64,000 nucleotides of DNA from Glandiceps talaboti. Taxonomy: Eukaryota; Hemichordata; Enteropneusta; Spengelidae. Positions 1 to 10,460 of this stretch are shown piece by piece. Both the position numbers and the translations under genes were made by a program. The stretch is from the NCBI RefSeq assembly GCF_964340395.1, contig NC_135555.1, forward strand, positions 18,253,115 through 18,317,114. Direction: 5' to 3'. How positions within the stretch are numbered: the stretch's first letter is position 1; each line of letters begins with the position of its first letter. The notes below the pieces were generated by a model. It saw nothing but the letters and a program-made list of their open reading frames with translations. It searched no databases and had not been told where the DNA came from.

Positions 1-2760
1 CCGAGTGTGATACGTATTTGGTGGTGTGTTAAAGTAGTCGTTAACTGTTTGCGGGAAGTGACCGGCCCTCAAATCAAAAATAAATAAAGAAGTATTAAAT
101 TTGCATTGCTGGTGGACATTTAGAATTCCTAGTTGCTGAAAAAGAGGGGAGGAGGGAGCATCAATATTTGAAAAAGTTATAAAGCGAATAACTTTCTTTT
201 GAAGGTTTAAGATAGGCTTGAGAAATGTATTGTATGTATTGCCCCATATCTCTATACAATATGAGATATGGGGCAAGATCATAGAGTTATACAACAGAAG
301 AAGAGTAGATTTAGGTACGTAATAGCGAATTTTGGAAATTATGCCAATAATTGGAGAAATTGCTTTCCTAACTTTTTCAATGTGTGATGTCCAAAGCATA
401 TTTTGATCTAAACACACGCCAAGATAATTGGTTGACGTTACTTGTGAAATTTGTGAGCCATTGATGCCCAGACTTCCCTCCATTTTCACCAATCTTTGCG
501 AAGTCTTAATAATCATGAAATTAGTTTTTTCTACATTGATAGTGAGCCTATTGGCGTCGCACCAGTCACATACTTTCCTGAAGTCGAAATGGAGTTGATC
601 AAGCTGAATTATATTTGAGGGATTGTTGATAAATTGAAACAAGTTTGTGTCGTCGGCAAATAATCGAAATTCAAATGCATCAGTAGCGTTCACAATATCA
701 TTGATGTAAATCAGAAAGAGAAGGGGGCCTAAAATTGAGCCTTGTGGTACTCCACATTGTATTTCGCTATATGGCGAGGTAACATTATTTATACAGACAC
801 ACTGCTTACGCTGGGAGAGATAACTTTTAAACCAAAGTAAAGGCAAGCCTCTGACACCATAGTGACTCAGTTTCTGAAGAAGAATACTATGGTCTATTGT
901 GTCAAAGGCTTTCCGCAAATCAATGAAAATACCACATGTCAGATAACCATTGTCCAGCTTATTAGCAATACCAGTGATCAGGTCAACCAGGGCAAGCTTA
1001 GTACTGTGTTTTTTCCTGAAACCAAACTGAGTTTTGATGAGGATGTTGTATTTTTCAAGATATTTAACAAGTTGATGATTGACAATAGATTCAAACACTT
1101 TACTGATTACGGGCAAAATTGAAATGGGGCGATAATTGCCAACATCGCATGGCGAACCTTTTTTATAAATAGGTATTACCTTGGCAATCTTAAGAAGACT
1201 TGGAAAAATACCATTGTTGAGAGAACAGTTAATTATATGTGTGAGAGGGCATGCAATAATGTGAGCAGCGTGTATAACTAAGAGGGGATTAATTGTGTCC
1301 TGACCGGTAGCTTTGCGGGGATCAAGCTTGAATATTTCTCCCAGGACGTCTTCTTCAGACACGGGGTGAAAGAAAAAGGAGTTGAGGTAGTTCCCATCCA
1401 GGTATTGTCTAAAGTCTTTGTTGCTTGTAATCTTTTGAGCAAGATTGGGCCCAATACTAGTGAAATAATTATTGAATTCTTGAGCAATATCTCTTGTATC
1501 TGTTAAGCATGTGTTTCCAGGGTTGTTTGTAGTTAATTTATCGGGAGTACATTTGGTATGTGTTTTGTTCAACATCTCTTTAATAATAAGCCAAGTTTTG
1601 TTGGTGTTGCCAGAGGCATTTGAAATTTTATTGGTGTAGTAGTTTTTCTTAGCCAACCTAAGGAGCTTCGTCAATGTATTCCTGTACCTAGTATACTTAT
1701 TTTTAATTTGGTTATTCCTTGGGTGATTTTTCATTTTCGAGAAAAGTTTATGTTTTGTATGTATGGATGCAAATAAGCCCTTTGTGATCCAGGGTCTTTT
1801 AATTGACTTTTGTGTTCTTGTAGATGTTTTTATTCGAAGATGTCTTCTGATAACAGTATGAAATAAATCATTAAAAATATTGTATACTTCAGACGGGTCT
1901 TCGCACATGTGGACTGGTTGCCAGGATACATTGCTTAGGTCAGCTAAAAAGGCCTCTTTGTTGTAATTCCTGAAATCGTAGGTGTGTGTTTTGGTAACGT
2001 TTTCAAAAACGTGATGCAGACTTTTAATAATGCCGAAAATTGGATAGTGGTCTGAAATGTCTGTTTCAATTGTACCGGACTCAATAAAGTGGTCAGTAAT
2101 ATTTGTCACCAGGTGATCTATTACCGTGTGTGAGGTGTTAGTAACTCTGGTAGGGGTGTTAATTAATTGTGTCATATTGTATGTATTCAGGAGAGAATTG
2201 TAATGAGTAACGGGTGGGCTGTCTAAAGATGTGTCAATATTCATATCGCCAAGGAGAATACAATCACGCCCGTTCACTGACACCTGATCAAGGCATGCTT
2301 CTAAACTGTCAATGAATTCATTAAAAGGTGTGTTGGGTCTTCTGTAGATAACGCCTATAACAATCTTTTTGTTGTTGATCATAGTTTCCCCAAAGATAGA
2401 TTCGCAGTGATTAATTTTACATGTGTTAATGCGAGAGAAGGACAACGAGTTGTGAAAATACAGAGCGACTCCACCACCTTGTGAGGCTTCACGATTACAA
2501 GTAACGAAAGTATAGGAAGGCAAATCATAAAGACAGCAATTTGAATCGGGATGTAACCATGTTTCCGTTAGAGCTATAAAAGGAAAATTTTGATCTAACA
2601 TGCTTAAAAAGTTAACAAAGCTATCGAAGTTTTTTGTAAGGGATCTGACATTGCAATGTAGGAAAGAACATGAACTGTGTAAAAGATTTCTATCAGAATT
2701 GAACTGGTTGACTGTGCAAGACTTGCAGCTGTATTTAACTATGAGTTCTTCGTTCATCAT
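1..2760 (-). CDS. LINE ORF2: endonuclease-reverse transcriptase (partial)
   Basis: I read this frame codon by codon from the ATG at 2760 to base 1 and found 920 codons with no stop. It stays open at the window edge, so the C-terminus is missing. The first ~230 residues form an APE endonuclease: NVRS near the start, the catalytic Glu in LTETW, GDMNID, and the terminal SDHYP. Residues ~400-720 form the reverse transcriptase, with FIDLRKAFD, GVPQGSILGPLLF and the catalytic FADDTNLF. Downstream is the usual thumb region with YNSMILPHISYCIEIWG. An in-frame stop lies just upstream of the ATG pair at 2760. The product would nick target DNA and prime cDNA synthesis from the LINE's own RNA. The lack of stops argues for recent activity or a very recent insertion. 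Confidence 0.92.
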   Translation of the reverse strand, partial: MMNEELIVKYSCKSCTVNQFNSDRNLLHSSCSFLHCNVRSLTKNFDSFVNFLSMLDQNFPFIALTETWLHPDSNCCLYDLPSYTFVTCNREASQGGGVALYFHNSLSFSRINTCKINHCESIFGETMINNKKIVIGVIYRRPNTPFNEFIDSLEACLDQVSVNGRDCILLGDMNIDTSLDSPPVTHYNSLLNTYNMTQLINTPTRVTNTSHTVIDHLVTNITDHFIESGTIETDISDHYPIFGIIKSLHHVFENVTKTHTYDFRNYNKEAFLADLSNVSWQPVHMCEDPSEVYNIFNDLFHTVIRRHLRIKTSTRTQKSIKRPWITKGLFASIHTKHKLFSKMKNHPRNNQIKNKYTRYRNTLTKLLRLAKKNYYTNKISNASGNTNKTWLIIKEMLNKTHTKCTPDKLTTNNPGNTCLTDTRDIAQEFNNYFTSIGPNLAQKITSNKDFRQYLDGNYLNSFFFHPVSEEDVLGEIFKLDPRKATGQDTINPLLVIHAAHIIACPLTHIINCSLNNGIFPSLLKIAKVIPIYKKGSPCDVGNYRPISILPVISKVFESIVNHQLVKYLEKYNILIKTQFGFRKKHSTKLALVDLITGIANKLDNGYLTCGIFIDLRKAFDTIDHSILLQKLSHYGVRGLPLLWFKSYLSQRKQCVCINNVTSPYSEIQCGVPQGSILGPLLFLIYINDIVNATDAFEFRLFADDTNLFQFINNPSNIIQLDQLHFDFRKVCDWCDANRLTINVEKTNFMIIKTSQRLVKMEGSLGINGSQISQVTSTNYLGVCLDQNMLWTSHIEKVRKAISPIIGIISKIRYYVPKSTLLLLYNSMILPHISYCIEIWGNTYNTFLKPILNLQKKVIRFITFSNIDAPSSPLFQQLGILNVHQQCKFNTSLFIFDLRAGHFPQTVNDYFNTPPNTYHTR

Positions 2761-2889
2761 GAAATGGCTGACATACTTAGAGAATAAGTAATCGAAAAAT
2801 AGTTACCCACTACTTTGAATATCTTCAATGAGACAAGTCTGATGATATTGTATTCAATAAAGAAATACATGTAATACGAGTATATTTAG

Positions 2890-3747
2890 TTAGACGATAC
2901 GATCGAGATCTCTTATAGTTGCTACGATGATTGCTGGGTCGCCGACATTTTTCCGCACGTAGATTTTGCCATTGTGCGTCCAAATGAATTTCCAGTGTTT
3001 TTCGTTGCGTAGCTGATTTACCTGGAAGAAGAGTTGCTTATTAGTTGGTGTTAAGTTCTCGTTGATGTAAATACGATTGTTGCTTGTGACGCCAATGTTA
3101 CGGGTAGTCTTGCCTTTAAGGTTTTTTCTTGATGAATACAGCTTATTTCGGAGGGAACGACGAACGAACTTGACGATGATTGTGGCTGGTTTACGCTGGC
3201 CATTACTTTGCCGGCTAGGTCTTTGAGGAAGACGATGTGATATATCAATATCATCAGGCGAAACATTGACACCGACGATCTCAGCTACTTTAACCACGAT
3301 ATTATCTGTGTCTTCATTTCCATCCTCAGGTATACCTGATATTTCTAAGGTGTTTCTTCTGGTGTATTGATGTAGTTCGTTGACTTCCTTTGTTGTGTTA
3401 GCTAGTTTGTCTTTCAAATCTTTGTTTTCATTTCGTAGACTTTGCAGTTGCTTTGCGAAGTCATCAAAAGAGTTACTCACATAGGTAATGGACTTCTGGA
3501 GTTCACGTATGTTGTTTTCCATTGCAGTAAGCTTGTCGACTTTAGCGGTGAGCGTAAGCAATGTCGCCTGTATAGTGTCAAGTTGTGATTTCTCAGGCAC
3601 GTGATTGTCATTGTCAGTAGTAGCATCGGCCATCTTGACTGCACTTGAACTTGTTGTTGGAAAGCGATGAAGTTTACACGACTTGCAGAGATGCAGGTCG
3701 CCCTGGGACAGCTTAGCTCTCGAGTTACCACAATCCTGACACTTCAT
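2890..3747 (-). CDS. LINE ORF1: RNA-binding chaperone-like protein
   Basis: The open frame extends up to 3927, but I place the start at the ATG at 3747 (MKCQDCGNSR), where the family-like sequence begins; the first 60 codons upstream look like leader. The product is ~285 residues. It has two Cys pairs (CQDCG, CKSC) at the N-terminus and a coiled coil rich in Leu, Lys and Asn (~60-140). An RRM-like region follows, with YTRRNTLEISGIPEDGN, DIDISHRLPQ and ATIIVKF, the pattern seen in L1-type ORF1 (Transposase_22-like) proteins. The stop lies 129 nt before the ORF2 start. Its likely role is binding LINE RNA in the ribonucleoprotein. No break is visible. Confidence 0.85.
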   Translation of the reverse strand: MKCQDCGNSRAKLSQGDLHLCKSCKLHRFPTTSSSAVKMADATTDNDNHVPEKSQLDTIQATLLTLTAKVDKLTAMENNIRELQKSITYVSNSFDDFAKQLQSLRNENKDLKDKLANTTKEVNELHQYTRRNTLEISGIPEDGNEDTDNIVVKVAEIVGVNVSPDDIDISHRLPQRPSRQSNGQRKPATIIVKFVRRSLRNKLYSSRKNLKGKTTRNIGVTSNNRIYINENLTPTNKQLFFQVNQLRNEKHWKFIWTHNGKIYVRKNVGDPAIIVATIRDLDRIV

Positions 3748-4075
3748 AATTGTTTTCAAATGGTTGCAATTGTAGAAAGCGTTTGTTGATAATGGAAAAT
3801 TTGAGGTTTTTGCTGGAGCGAGGTGCACATCGACCTTGTGCACGCTACCCCACACTACTAATTGTACAACACATAGACGTTCTCCAAGCAATGCCAAATT
3901 TGTAAGTGATGACATGGATGGCAACATATATTTGTCAACCAGATTAACACTATTTCATGCAAAAAGACAGCAAATCATTGTCAGCTTGCAATATCTGAAA
4001 CAAGAAAATGTGTGTGAACATATTCTACTAGACCAGTCTATTCACAATGTATCTTATTTATTCGAGTCGTAGCGG

Positions 4076-4104
4076 GGGTGGTGGTGTGGGGGGGGGGGGG
4101 GGGT
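4076..4104. repeat. G-rich tract
   Basis: A run of about 18 G in a GGGGTGG context. It is the first of many long homopolymer G/C tracts in this window. It lies upstream of the LINE 5' end and has no other feature. Confidence 0.8.
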
Positions 4105-4369
4105 ATGGGTTTTGGCGACCAAAATCTGGCAAAAGGGTTTCCAGAAAAGCTATAACATTGCCTTCAACTAGTCTAGAGAACTGATCGTAAATGTGTTCAC
4201 AAAGTGTGGAATACATATCCTCGATCAGATGATATTTAAAAAGAGCTTTGACCATATCTACACGTATTTTAGTCCTTTAGTTGGCATACACGAGTAGATC
4301 AGATTATCACGATAATTTTCTAAAATTAAATGTGAAGATTTAAAGTAATATTAATTTCCACACGTTTCA

Positions 4370-4440
4370 TGACTAATGACGAAATGACTAATGACTAATG
4401 ACGAAATGACTAATGACTAATGACTAATGACTAATAACGC
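4370..4440. repeat. 7-bp tandem repeat, GACTAAT
   Basis: About eight units of GACTAAT, some interrupted by GACGAAAT, directly precede the tetranucleotide microsatellite. They look like simple slippage. Confidence 0.85.
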
Positions 4441-4445
4441 AACTA

Positions 4446-4590
4446 TATCCATCCATCCATCCATCCATCCATCCATCCATCCATCCATCCATCCATACAT
4501 ACATACATACATACATACATACATACATACATACATACATACATACATACATACATACATACATACATACATACATACATACATACAGAT
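4446..4590. repeat. compound microsatellite (ATCC)n(ATAC)n
   Basis: Roughly 12 ATCC units pass into about 23 ATAC units without interruption. Frames through it give artificial His-Pro and Tyr-Ile-His peptides. Confidence 0.95.
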
Positions 4591-4709
4591 ATGTTCAGGT
4601 GTTTACCTAACGCCGACATTACCTTGAAAAAGAATATTTATTCGAAACGTCGGAATTTACATCTATTTATACGGACTGATTTACAATTAAGTTCCATATG
4701 CATTTCTTT

Positions 4710-4741
4710 CTACATACATATACATACATACATACATACAT

Positions 4742-4790
<49 letters not shown>

Positions 4791-4846
4791 TACATACATA
4801 CATACATACATACATACATACATACATACATACATACATACATACA
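4710..4846. repeat. microsatellite (ATAC)n with (AC)n core
   Basis: ATAC repeats flank a (CA)n stretch of ~30 bp. This is the second copy of the tetranucleotide type within 300 bp. Confidence 0.95.
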
Positions 4847-5799
4847 ATGCTAAGCTTGTTCATGTTTTGAAAAAATACCTTTATTTTTCACACTTTCTCT
4901 TTTATCAGTAAGATATATAGACATTTTCATAGTCTGATTTCATTTTAAATGACGGGCGCCCTCACACATCGATTCGGTCAACCCTTTCGCAGCTATAGCA
5001 GGCCAGTGACGCAACACGACTTATCTCTATACCGTGGCGGTGGTCTATGTTTATCAGTGTCCCAAAACACCAGCTCTGGACTTATCAATAAAAACACAAT
5101 AACCGAAAAAATAACTTGCTTATAGTCGCAATATATACAGTAATGATGTGATAGTAGAACGAGTTAGAGAAATTCTGAACGAAAATCACAATATACTCAT
5201 AATGAAATTAAAAACTATATCATTACATGTTGTAATACATTACTGACAACTTTCCCTTCTTTTTCCACAACATATTTTATAAACATTTTTGTATTGTTTT
5301 GCTTTGACAAGAATATTGGCGAGAAAATGTTACATTTGGGTATGAACTGTTTGTTATGATAATGCTATACAGATATTGTCTCAGTTGTTAGTGTTAACTT
5401 TTTTTAGAATTCAATATTCCACATAACAAATTCCAAAGGTGAAAAGAACAAAATGGAGAGTATTTCACAATTACTGCTTATATTTACCTTACTTATCAAG
5501 TTTCCCCCTCAAGTTCAACTACAGATAATAATATTTTATATTTATCATGGTATATCTTCTGTCATATCATAACTTTTACATTATTTGAATTGTAAATTAT
5601 TTTCACTTCACAGTTATCACTTCAAATACAACACAAAAGGAAATTTCATTTGATGCTGCACACAAAATTTTGATTTTGTACAGTTTCGGTGCTATTGATG
5701 CCACTGAAACTGGGAAGGGGGTATCCTCACACCTGTTAGCATATAACAGTGACGTCATGAGAGTGGTTGTTTACGTCACAGTCCTACAGATTATGTCAA
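4847..5799. other. intergenic, 3' side of TRIM-NHL gene
   Basis: AT-rich DNA with no supported coding region. It presumably includes the 3' UTR of the minus-strand TRIM-NHL gene, but I could not fix a polyadenylation site. Confidence 0.5.
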
Positions 5800-8031
5800 C
5801 TATTGTGCAAATATTTTAATGGAATTATCACTCCCATCAGTTACTATGACTTTGCTGAATGGTTCGTCATCTTGTACACAAATGCCACGTGGGTATCTTA
5901 AGCCATCTTGGTCATTATCAACACGACCTACATATTCCCCACCTGATTCAAATTTCACAACTCTGTTATTGCCATAATCTGAGATGTAAACGTACCCAGC
6001 CTTATCAAGACATACCCCACAGGGATGTTTCATCTGACCATCCCCACTTCCCTCAGAACCAAACGAATACCTAAAGTGCCCATCAGCATCAAACACCTGG
6101 ATTCTATGGTTATAGTTATCGGATACGTAGACATTACCATCATCATCAATACAGAGAAATCGAGGGTGAGAGAGCTCGCCATCCATGTTGCCTTGACTAC
6201 CAAATGACTTGATATGGTACCCAACTTGGCTGTAAATTTGAATACAACTTGCAGACTGGTCGACAACGTAGACTCTACTGTTGGTAGGATTGATAGCGAT
6301 GCCAATGGGCCATTGCAGTTTTCCCTTTCCAAAACATCTGATTACCTTGCCATTCTCATCACATACAATTATCTGTTTATTTCCAGAATCAGTAATGAAA
6401 ACATTGCCATTGTCTGAAACATCTACGTCGAATGGGTTAACTGGACATCCACAATTAGTAAATTTAAATTCTCCCGTACTCTTCCCACCTGTGCTGAAAG
6501 ATTGTAATCTTCTGTTGTTGTAATCGCACACTAAAACGTCTCTGTTTTGGGTCATTGCCACACCCCATGGATTATCCAACTGCGCAATACCTTGCCCGGG
6601 CAAACCAAACTTGGACAAGGATCCTCTCCTAGGAATAACGTTAATTATAGCTGGCGATCCCTCTACATGTTTCTTACGTACCCATACTGATAGTTCGTGC
6701 TCTCCGTCCTCATCTGGTTGAGTTTTCACAGTCACTGTTCCATCTTTGTTGCCATTAACTTCTACCCAAGGATTCTTATTGTCCGGTGTTTTCATCGATG
6801 TTTCAACCTCCATCGTTCTTAATTTATTGTTCCTCTGACTTGCATGACTTGGTTCCATTGCCACGGTAACAGCTACGTTTTCACCAACTCTTACAAACTT
6901 CGGAATATCAGTAAGTTTATAAGTTGCCTCCGATGTGATTACAATTCCTGCCGTTTTCTCTTTACAGAAATCACCACATGCTAGGAATTCCATATAAGCG
7001 CTTGCTGATGGAGAAGTTTTCGTTTCCATTTTAAGCAACTCTTCCATTCGATCAACCATACCTTTCTTTGCCGACATCAACTGTGCAGCATTTCCATACT
7101 GCATCAGTTTCTCTGCATAATCATTGGCGCTAAAAAGATCGTCCTCGGTACCTTCTAGTTCTTTCAATTGAGCGTTTAGATTCTTTTTCCTGCTATTGTA
7201 TTCATCGTTCAAGTCTGTCAAGAGATGAGCACTACTTTCTTGTATCATGCGGGTGACTTCTTCAACGGTATTTTGAACGTGTTCGTTCACTTTCTTTATC
7301 TCTGTCTGAAAACGTTTGTCTAATGATTCTGATACACCTTCCACGGCCAGTTTGCTATCGTTAGCTTCAATTATCTTCACTTTTACTTCTTCGATCGTGT
7401 TCGACAACGTTTTACTGTAATCGCTGGCCGCATCGTTCACACACCTGTATTTATGGGTTGTCATCGGATGGTCCAATGCCGTACACTTCAGACAGATCGT
7501 CACATCACAAGTATCGCAGTAAAATTCGACTTGGTACTCTGGGTGACGACTACAGTACAAGGGGGGTTGGACTGAGACGGGGTCATGAGACTTCGCAGTG
7601 TTGTATTCATCTAGCGTGACAACGCGATGAGTTCGTGTTGTTGGTAAATTTCTGTGTGCGACAACACAATTGTCACAGAGCTCGACACCACATTCGATAC
7701 AGTATGTAGTACACTCTCCCCTTCTACACCCAGCACATTTGGCTGATTCTCCAGAAGCATGGTCTCGTTTCGTGAACATTTCAACCAAGTGATCGATAAA
7801 GAAGTTTGTAGTTATACCAGATACCCCGCCATTAGTGAGTCGATAAGTACGTCGACATGTCGGGCAGGTAATACTACTGTCACTTCCCTTCACCACTTTC
7901 GTCAGACAAGATTCACAAAAGTTGTGTAGACACGGTAGACATTTAGCATTCTTGTATCTTCCTGAACAGATGATGCAGAGAAGAAAATTCTGATCAATTT
8001 GTTCGAGCAGCTGCAGCTCGTTGGAAGCCAT
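5800..8031 (-). CDS. TRIM-NHL protein (TRIM2/TRIM3-like), single exon
   Basis: A complete, intronless 743-residue frame. RING finger C19-C59 (CIIC, CLPCLHNFC, CPTC) implies E3 ubiquitin ligase activity. Two B-boxes follow (~96-140 and ~158-200), then a coiled coil (~205-325) for dimerisation. A filamin/ABP280-type immunoglobulin domain spans ~370-470, ending near EDGEHELSVWVRKK. Six NHL repeats (~475-743) should form a C-terminal beta-propeller, each blade with a pattern such as PWGVAMTQNRDVLVCDYNNRR. This order (RBCC-filamin-NHL) is that of TRIM2/3/71-class proteins, which act in protein turnover and, for some members, RNA binding. Lack of introns suggests a retrocopy-derived or lineage-expanded member, common in invertebrates. 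The ATG at 8031 opens directly before the RING. No defect is visible. Confidence 0.93.
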   Translation of the reverse strand: MASNELQLLEQIDQNFLLCIICSGRYKNAKCLPCLHNFCESCLTKVVKGSDSSITCPTCRRTYRLTNGGVSGITTNFFIDHLVEMFTKRDHASGESAKCAGCRRGECTTYCIECGVELCDNCVVAHRNLPTTRTHRVVTLDEYNTAKSHDPVSVQPPLYCSRHPEYQVEFYCDTCDVTICLKCTALDHPMTTHKYRCVNDAASDYSKTLSNTIEEVKVKIIEANDSKLAVEGVSESLDKRFQTEIKKVNEHVQNTVEEVTRMIQESSAHLLTDLNDEYNSRKKNLNAQLKELEGTEDDLFSANDYAEKLMQYGNAAQLMSAKKGMVDRMEELLKMETKTSPSASAYMEFLACGDFCKEKTAGIVITSEATYKLTDIPKFVRVGENVAVTVAMEPSHASQRNNKLRTMEVETSMKTPDNKNPWVEVNGNKDGTVTVKTQPDEDGEHELSVWVRKKHVEGSPAIINVIPRRGSLSKFGLPGQGIAQLDNPWGVAMTQNRDVLVCDYNNRRLQSFSTGGKSTGEFKFTNCGCPVNPFDVDVSDNGNVFITDSGNKQIIVCDENGKVIRCFGKGKLQWPIGIAINPTNSRVYVVDQSASCIQIYSQVGYHIKSFGSQGNMDGELSHPRFLCIDDDGNVYVSDNYNHRIQVFDADGHFRYSFGSEGSGDGQMKHPCGVCLDKAGYVYISDYGNNRVVKFESGGEYVGRVDNDQDGLRYPRGICVQDDEPFSKVIVTDGSDNSIKIFAQ

Positions 8032-8488
8032 GGTGTAGATATAAAGTGACGCTAACGCCCACTTGTGTGCATAGAAACAGTATTTCTTTTAGGCAACACC
8101 TTTATAAATTCAATCGATACTTCGAGGTACCATGTATTTTTTGCAGTGTTTATTATTAATTATGTATAACATGTTTTGGAAAACGAGCAAAGTATGCGTA
8201 CTTTGTGCTCAGTACAATAGAAACATCTTTCAAATATTCGCCTTTACGCCATACGGCGACATTGTGATCAAAGATCGAAGTATATCTACCGGGAAAATCT
8301 AAACCGCGTATATTGCACCCTGAGGCCTTAGTTTTAAAATTGTTTAATCTTGTGCAAGTCGTCTACATCTGCTCATACAAAATTGTGAGTTCTTTTTATA
8401 TGATTAATGTTGCTACGCAGTTACATATCAAAAGATTTGCCTTACACTGTATTACAGGATATATGTATATGTGTGGACATTATGTCGT
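8032..8488. other. 5' flank of TRIM-NHL gene
   Basis: This should hold the promoter of the minus-strand TRIM-NHL gene. I see no clear TATA box or initiator, and no coding sequence. Confidence 0.4.
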
Positions 8489-8505
8489 ATGTTGCCACAA
8501 AACTA

Positions 8506-8537
8506 ATTTGCATATTTATTACCCACAATGCAATGAT
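8506..8537 (+). promoter_or_regulatory. U1 distal sequence element: octamer plus Staf/SPH-like site
   Basis: A perfect octamer ATTTGCAT (8506-8513) is followed 7 nt later by ACCCACAATGCA (8521-8532), which resembles the Staf/ZNF143 (SPH) element. The pair lies ~260 bp upstream of the U1 start, close to the DSE position known for vertebrate snRNA genes. Both motifs are kept in the second U1 copy. Function is inferred from position and conservation. Confidence 0.7.
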
Positions 8538-8714
8538 ATGTTGGTCGCGTAATTTTTCAATCCGAATTCATTCATTCGTCTAAATATACAATAAAAGTTA
8601 TCTCATATTGTAAAGATATAATTTGTCTATTAAATAGGTACATTTTGGGGTTTTCTAAAGATTTTCAGCGTGAAATAAAATAACTTCATAGTCAGAGAAG
8701 CGTTACCGATTTAT

Positions 8715-8748
8715 AAACCGTTGACAAAGTTTTACTTCGCTTGATACT
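8715..8748 (+). promoter_or_regulatory. probable proximal sequence element region of U1
   Basis: The stretch 60 to 27 bp before the U1 start is almost identical in both copies (CCGTTGACAAAGTTTTACTT). It occupies the place where SNAPc binds the PSE of animal snRNA genes. The exact PSE cannot be defined from two copies. Confidence 0.5.
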
Positions 8749-8774
8749 GTCAATTTGTGTGCCCCATATTTGGC

Positions 8775-8939
8775 ATACTTACCTGGCACAGAGGTCAACC
8801 ATGATCATAAAGGTGGTTCCTCCAGGGCGAGGCTTGTCCATTGCACTCCGGACAGGTTGACCCTTGCGATCACCCCAAATGTGGGTGACTCGGGTGCATA
8901 ATTTATGGTAGTGGGGGACTGCGTTCGCGCTATCCCCTG
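8775..8939 (+). ncRNA. U1 spliceosomal snRNA, copy 1
   Basis: A 165-nt sequence matching U1 end to end. The 5' end ATACTTACCTG pairs with 5' splice sites. Stem-loop I carries the U1-70K loop (GATCATAAAGG, one base off the usual). Stem-loop II has the U1A site ATTGCACTCC. The Sm site is AATTTATGG, and the terminal hairpin ends CGCTATCCCCTG. The RNA defines 5' splice sites in the U1 snRNP. It is transcribed by RNA polymerase II from the DSE/PSE promoter upstream and followed by a 3'-box-like element. No change expected to disable it is visible. Confidence 0.97.
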
Positions 8940-8945
8940 ATTTCT

Positions 8946-8960
8946 CAAACAAAATTAGAG
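8946..8960 (+). terminator. snRNA 3' box
   Basis: CAAACAAAATTAGAG begins 7 nt after the U1 end. It resembles the GTTT-N-AAAA-RNNAGA 3' box that directs snRNA 3' processing by Integrator. It is conserved, with one change, behind the second U1 gene. Confidence 0.65.
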
Positions 8961-9159
8961 CTTTTGAAAGAAGTTGATTCAAATGAACTCATGTCTTATA
9001 TTATTATTATTGTATCATTTATTACTGTGCGGAATTACGCACATAACCTTCAATACCGGACAAGTTGTCTGTATCTTCTATGGTGTGATTGGCTGAAACG
9101 GATCTTTTTCAAAATTTGTGTCATTTGTTGCATGCAAATTGAGTGCTGAGCATCCCGTA

Positions 9160-9595
9160 TGGGGTCATGTCAGCAGTCAAAGCGAAGTGCAACCGTACGG
9201 TGATAAACGCGTAGGAGTTGAACAGACATACGCACATTGACTTATGTGGAACTAAATGTTGTAATAAACTAATCAACTTTGTTATGGTTTCTTTTGATTT
9301 TTTTTTCTATAATTCCTTTGACTAAATAAATGGAAATGTGTGGACTTTCATTTATTTACCTTGTTTAACTTTAAAAATAGTTTAAATTGCTAAAGGTATT
9401 GGGAAATAATCTAATTTTATGTATATCACAACTAAGACATCTTATTTTGTATCATATTCCTTCAAGAAAATACCACGACAGTATTTTAATATTCATTAAT
9501 TTTTGTTGTTGTAATGTTCACACCACTGAATGTCAGCCATACCTTCCATGTTATGTTTAATCCATAAAACCTCACACAAAACATGAAAAGGTGAA
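9160..9595. other. intergenic, nothing recognised
   Basis: AT-rich sequence without a supported gene or element, between the U1 segment and a microsatellite. Confidence 0.5.
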
Positions 9596-9654
9596 AACAT
9601 ACATACATACATACTTACATACATACATACACACACATACATACACACATACAT

Positions 9655-9685
<31 letters not shown>

Positions 9686-9697
9686 TACATACATACA

Positions 9698-9729
<32 letters not shown>

Positions 9730-9830
9730 CATACATACATACATACATACATACACACACATACATACATACATACATACATACATACATACACACACAT
9801 ACATACATACATACATACATACAGACATAT
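9596..9830. repeat. microsatellite (ACAT)n with (AC)n islands
   Basis: About 235 bp of ACAT units broken by several CACACA stretches. Overlapping frames on both strands (Tyr-Val-Cys-Met or His-Thr-Tyr-Ile repeats) are artefacts. Confidence 0.95.
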
Positions 9831-9949
9831 CCATAAACCCAAACACATAACATTGATATTAAAGTCAAAATATATTTTATTATAGAGTATACAGTCACTT
9901 TATTCAACTGTATCTGTTGCAGACCAACATATAATTTGTTCACTTAATT

Positions 9950-10460
9950 AAACATGAGTTTCATTTGAGCACCATGTAAATCTTTATAACGATAACACTA
10001 AATGCAAGCATCATGGTTTCAGATATATTGACTTGTAAAAAGTCATACATACTGTTTTACATACATACACAGTGAGTGTCTCTCACCTGAGTATTGTGTT
10101 TAAGCAGTAAATGTAAACAGCATAGTTTTATAATAATTAACTTCAACAAAACTCAAATACACTGTTTTGCAAATGAGTCTCACCTGAGTACATTGTACAT
10201 CTTTGTAAATAATATGTATAACCAATAAATATCAAACAACAGTTTAAACTGACTTCAAAAAATGTTAAAACTAAAGTGTTTTACATGTGATGACTTTCAC
10301 CTGAGTATATTGTGCCTCTTTATATAAAAACTGTACACATAGTAAATTTATACATGTACATTGACTTATTCAAAGTTTAATTAAAGTCACTTTTACATTT
10401 TACTTCTCACTTGAGTATCATGCACATTGTGTGGGTAACAAAATATGTGTATATACTTGT
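9950..10460. repeat. degenerate tandem array, ~110-bp unit
   Basis: About five diverged units share a CACCTGAGTA core, then TTGT(A/G), a CTTTATAA-like stretch and ACTGTTTTACA. The core occurs near 10086, 10190, 10300 and 10410. This is an old minisatellite with no coding potential. Confidence 0.55.

Larger units (their letters stand above)
1..3930 (-). mobile_element. non-LTR retrotransposon (LINE), 3' end beyond window
   Basis: A LINE lies on the minus strand, with ORF1 and ORF2 in order and separated by 129 nt. ORF2 encodes an APE-type endonuclease followed by reverse transcriptase; ORF1 encodes a Cys-pair finger, a coiled coil and an RRM-like nucleic-acid-binding region. This arrangement belongs to the Jockey-superfamily group (CR1/L2/Rex1-like); I do not assign the clade. 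Both frames are open as far as the window shows, so the copy looks young. The 5' boundary is uncertain (roughly 3.75-4.06 kb), and the 3' end and tail lie to the left of base 1. Confidence 0.88.
8489..9160 (+). repeat. duplicated U1 snRNA segment, copy 1
   Basis: About 670 bp that recurs at 14631-15330 in the same orientation. Homology starts at a TTGCCACAA motif upstream of the snRNA enhancer. It runs through the U1 gene and ends around the TGCATGCAA...GTGCTGA block. The flanks differ by point changes and small indels, whereas the RNA genes are identical. Confidence 0.9.
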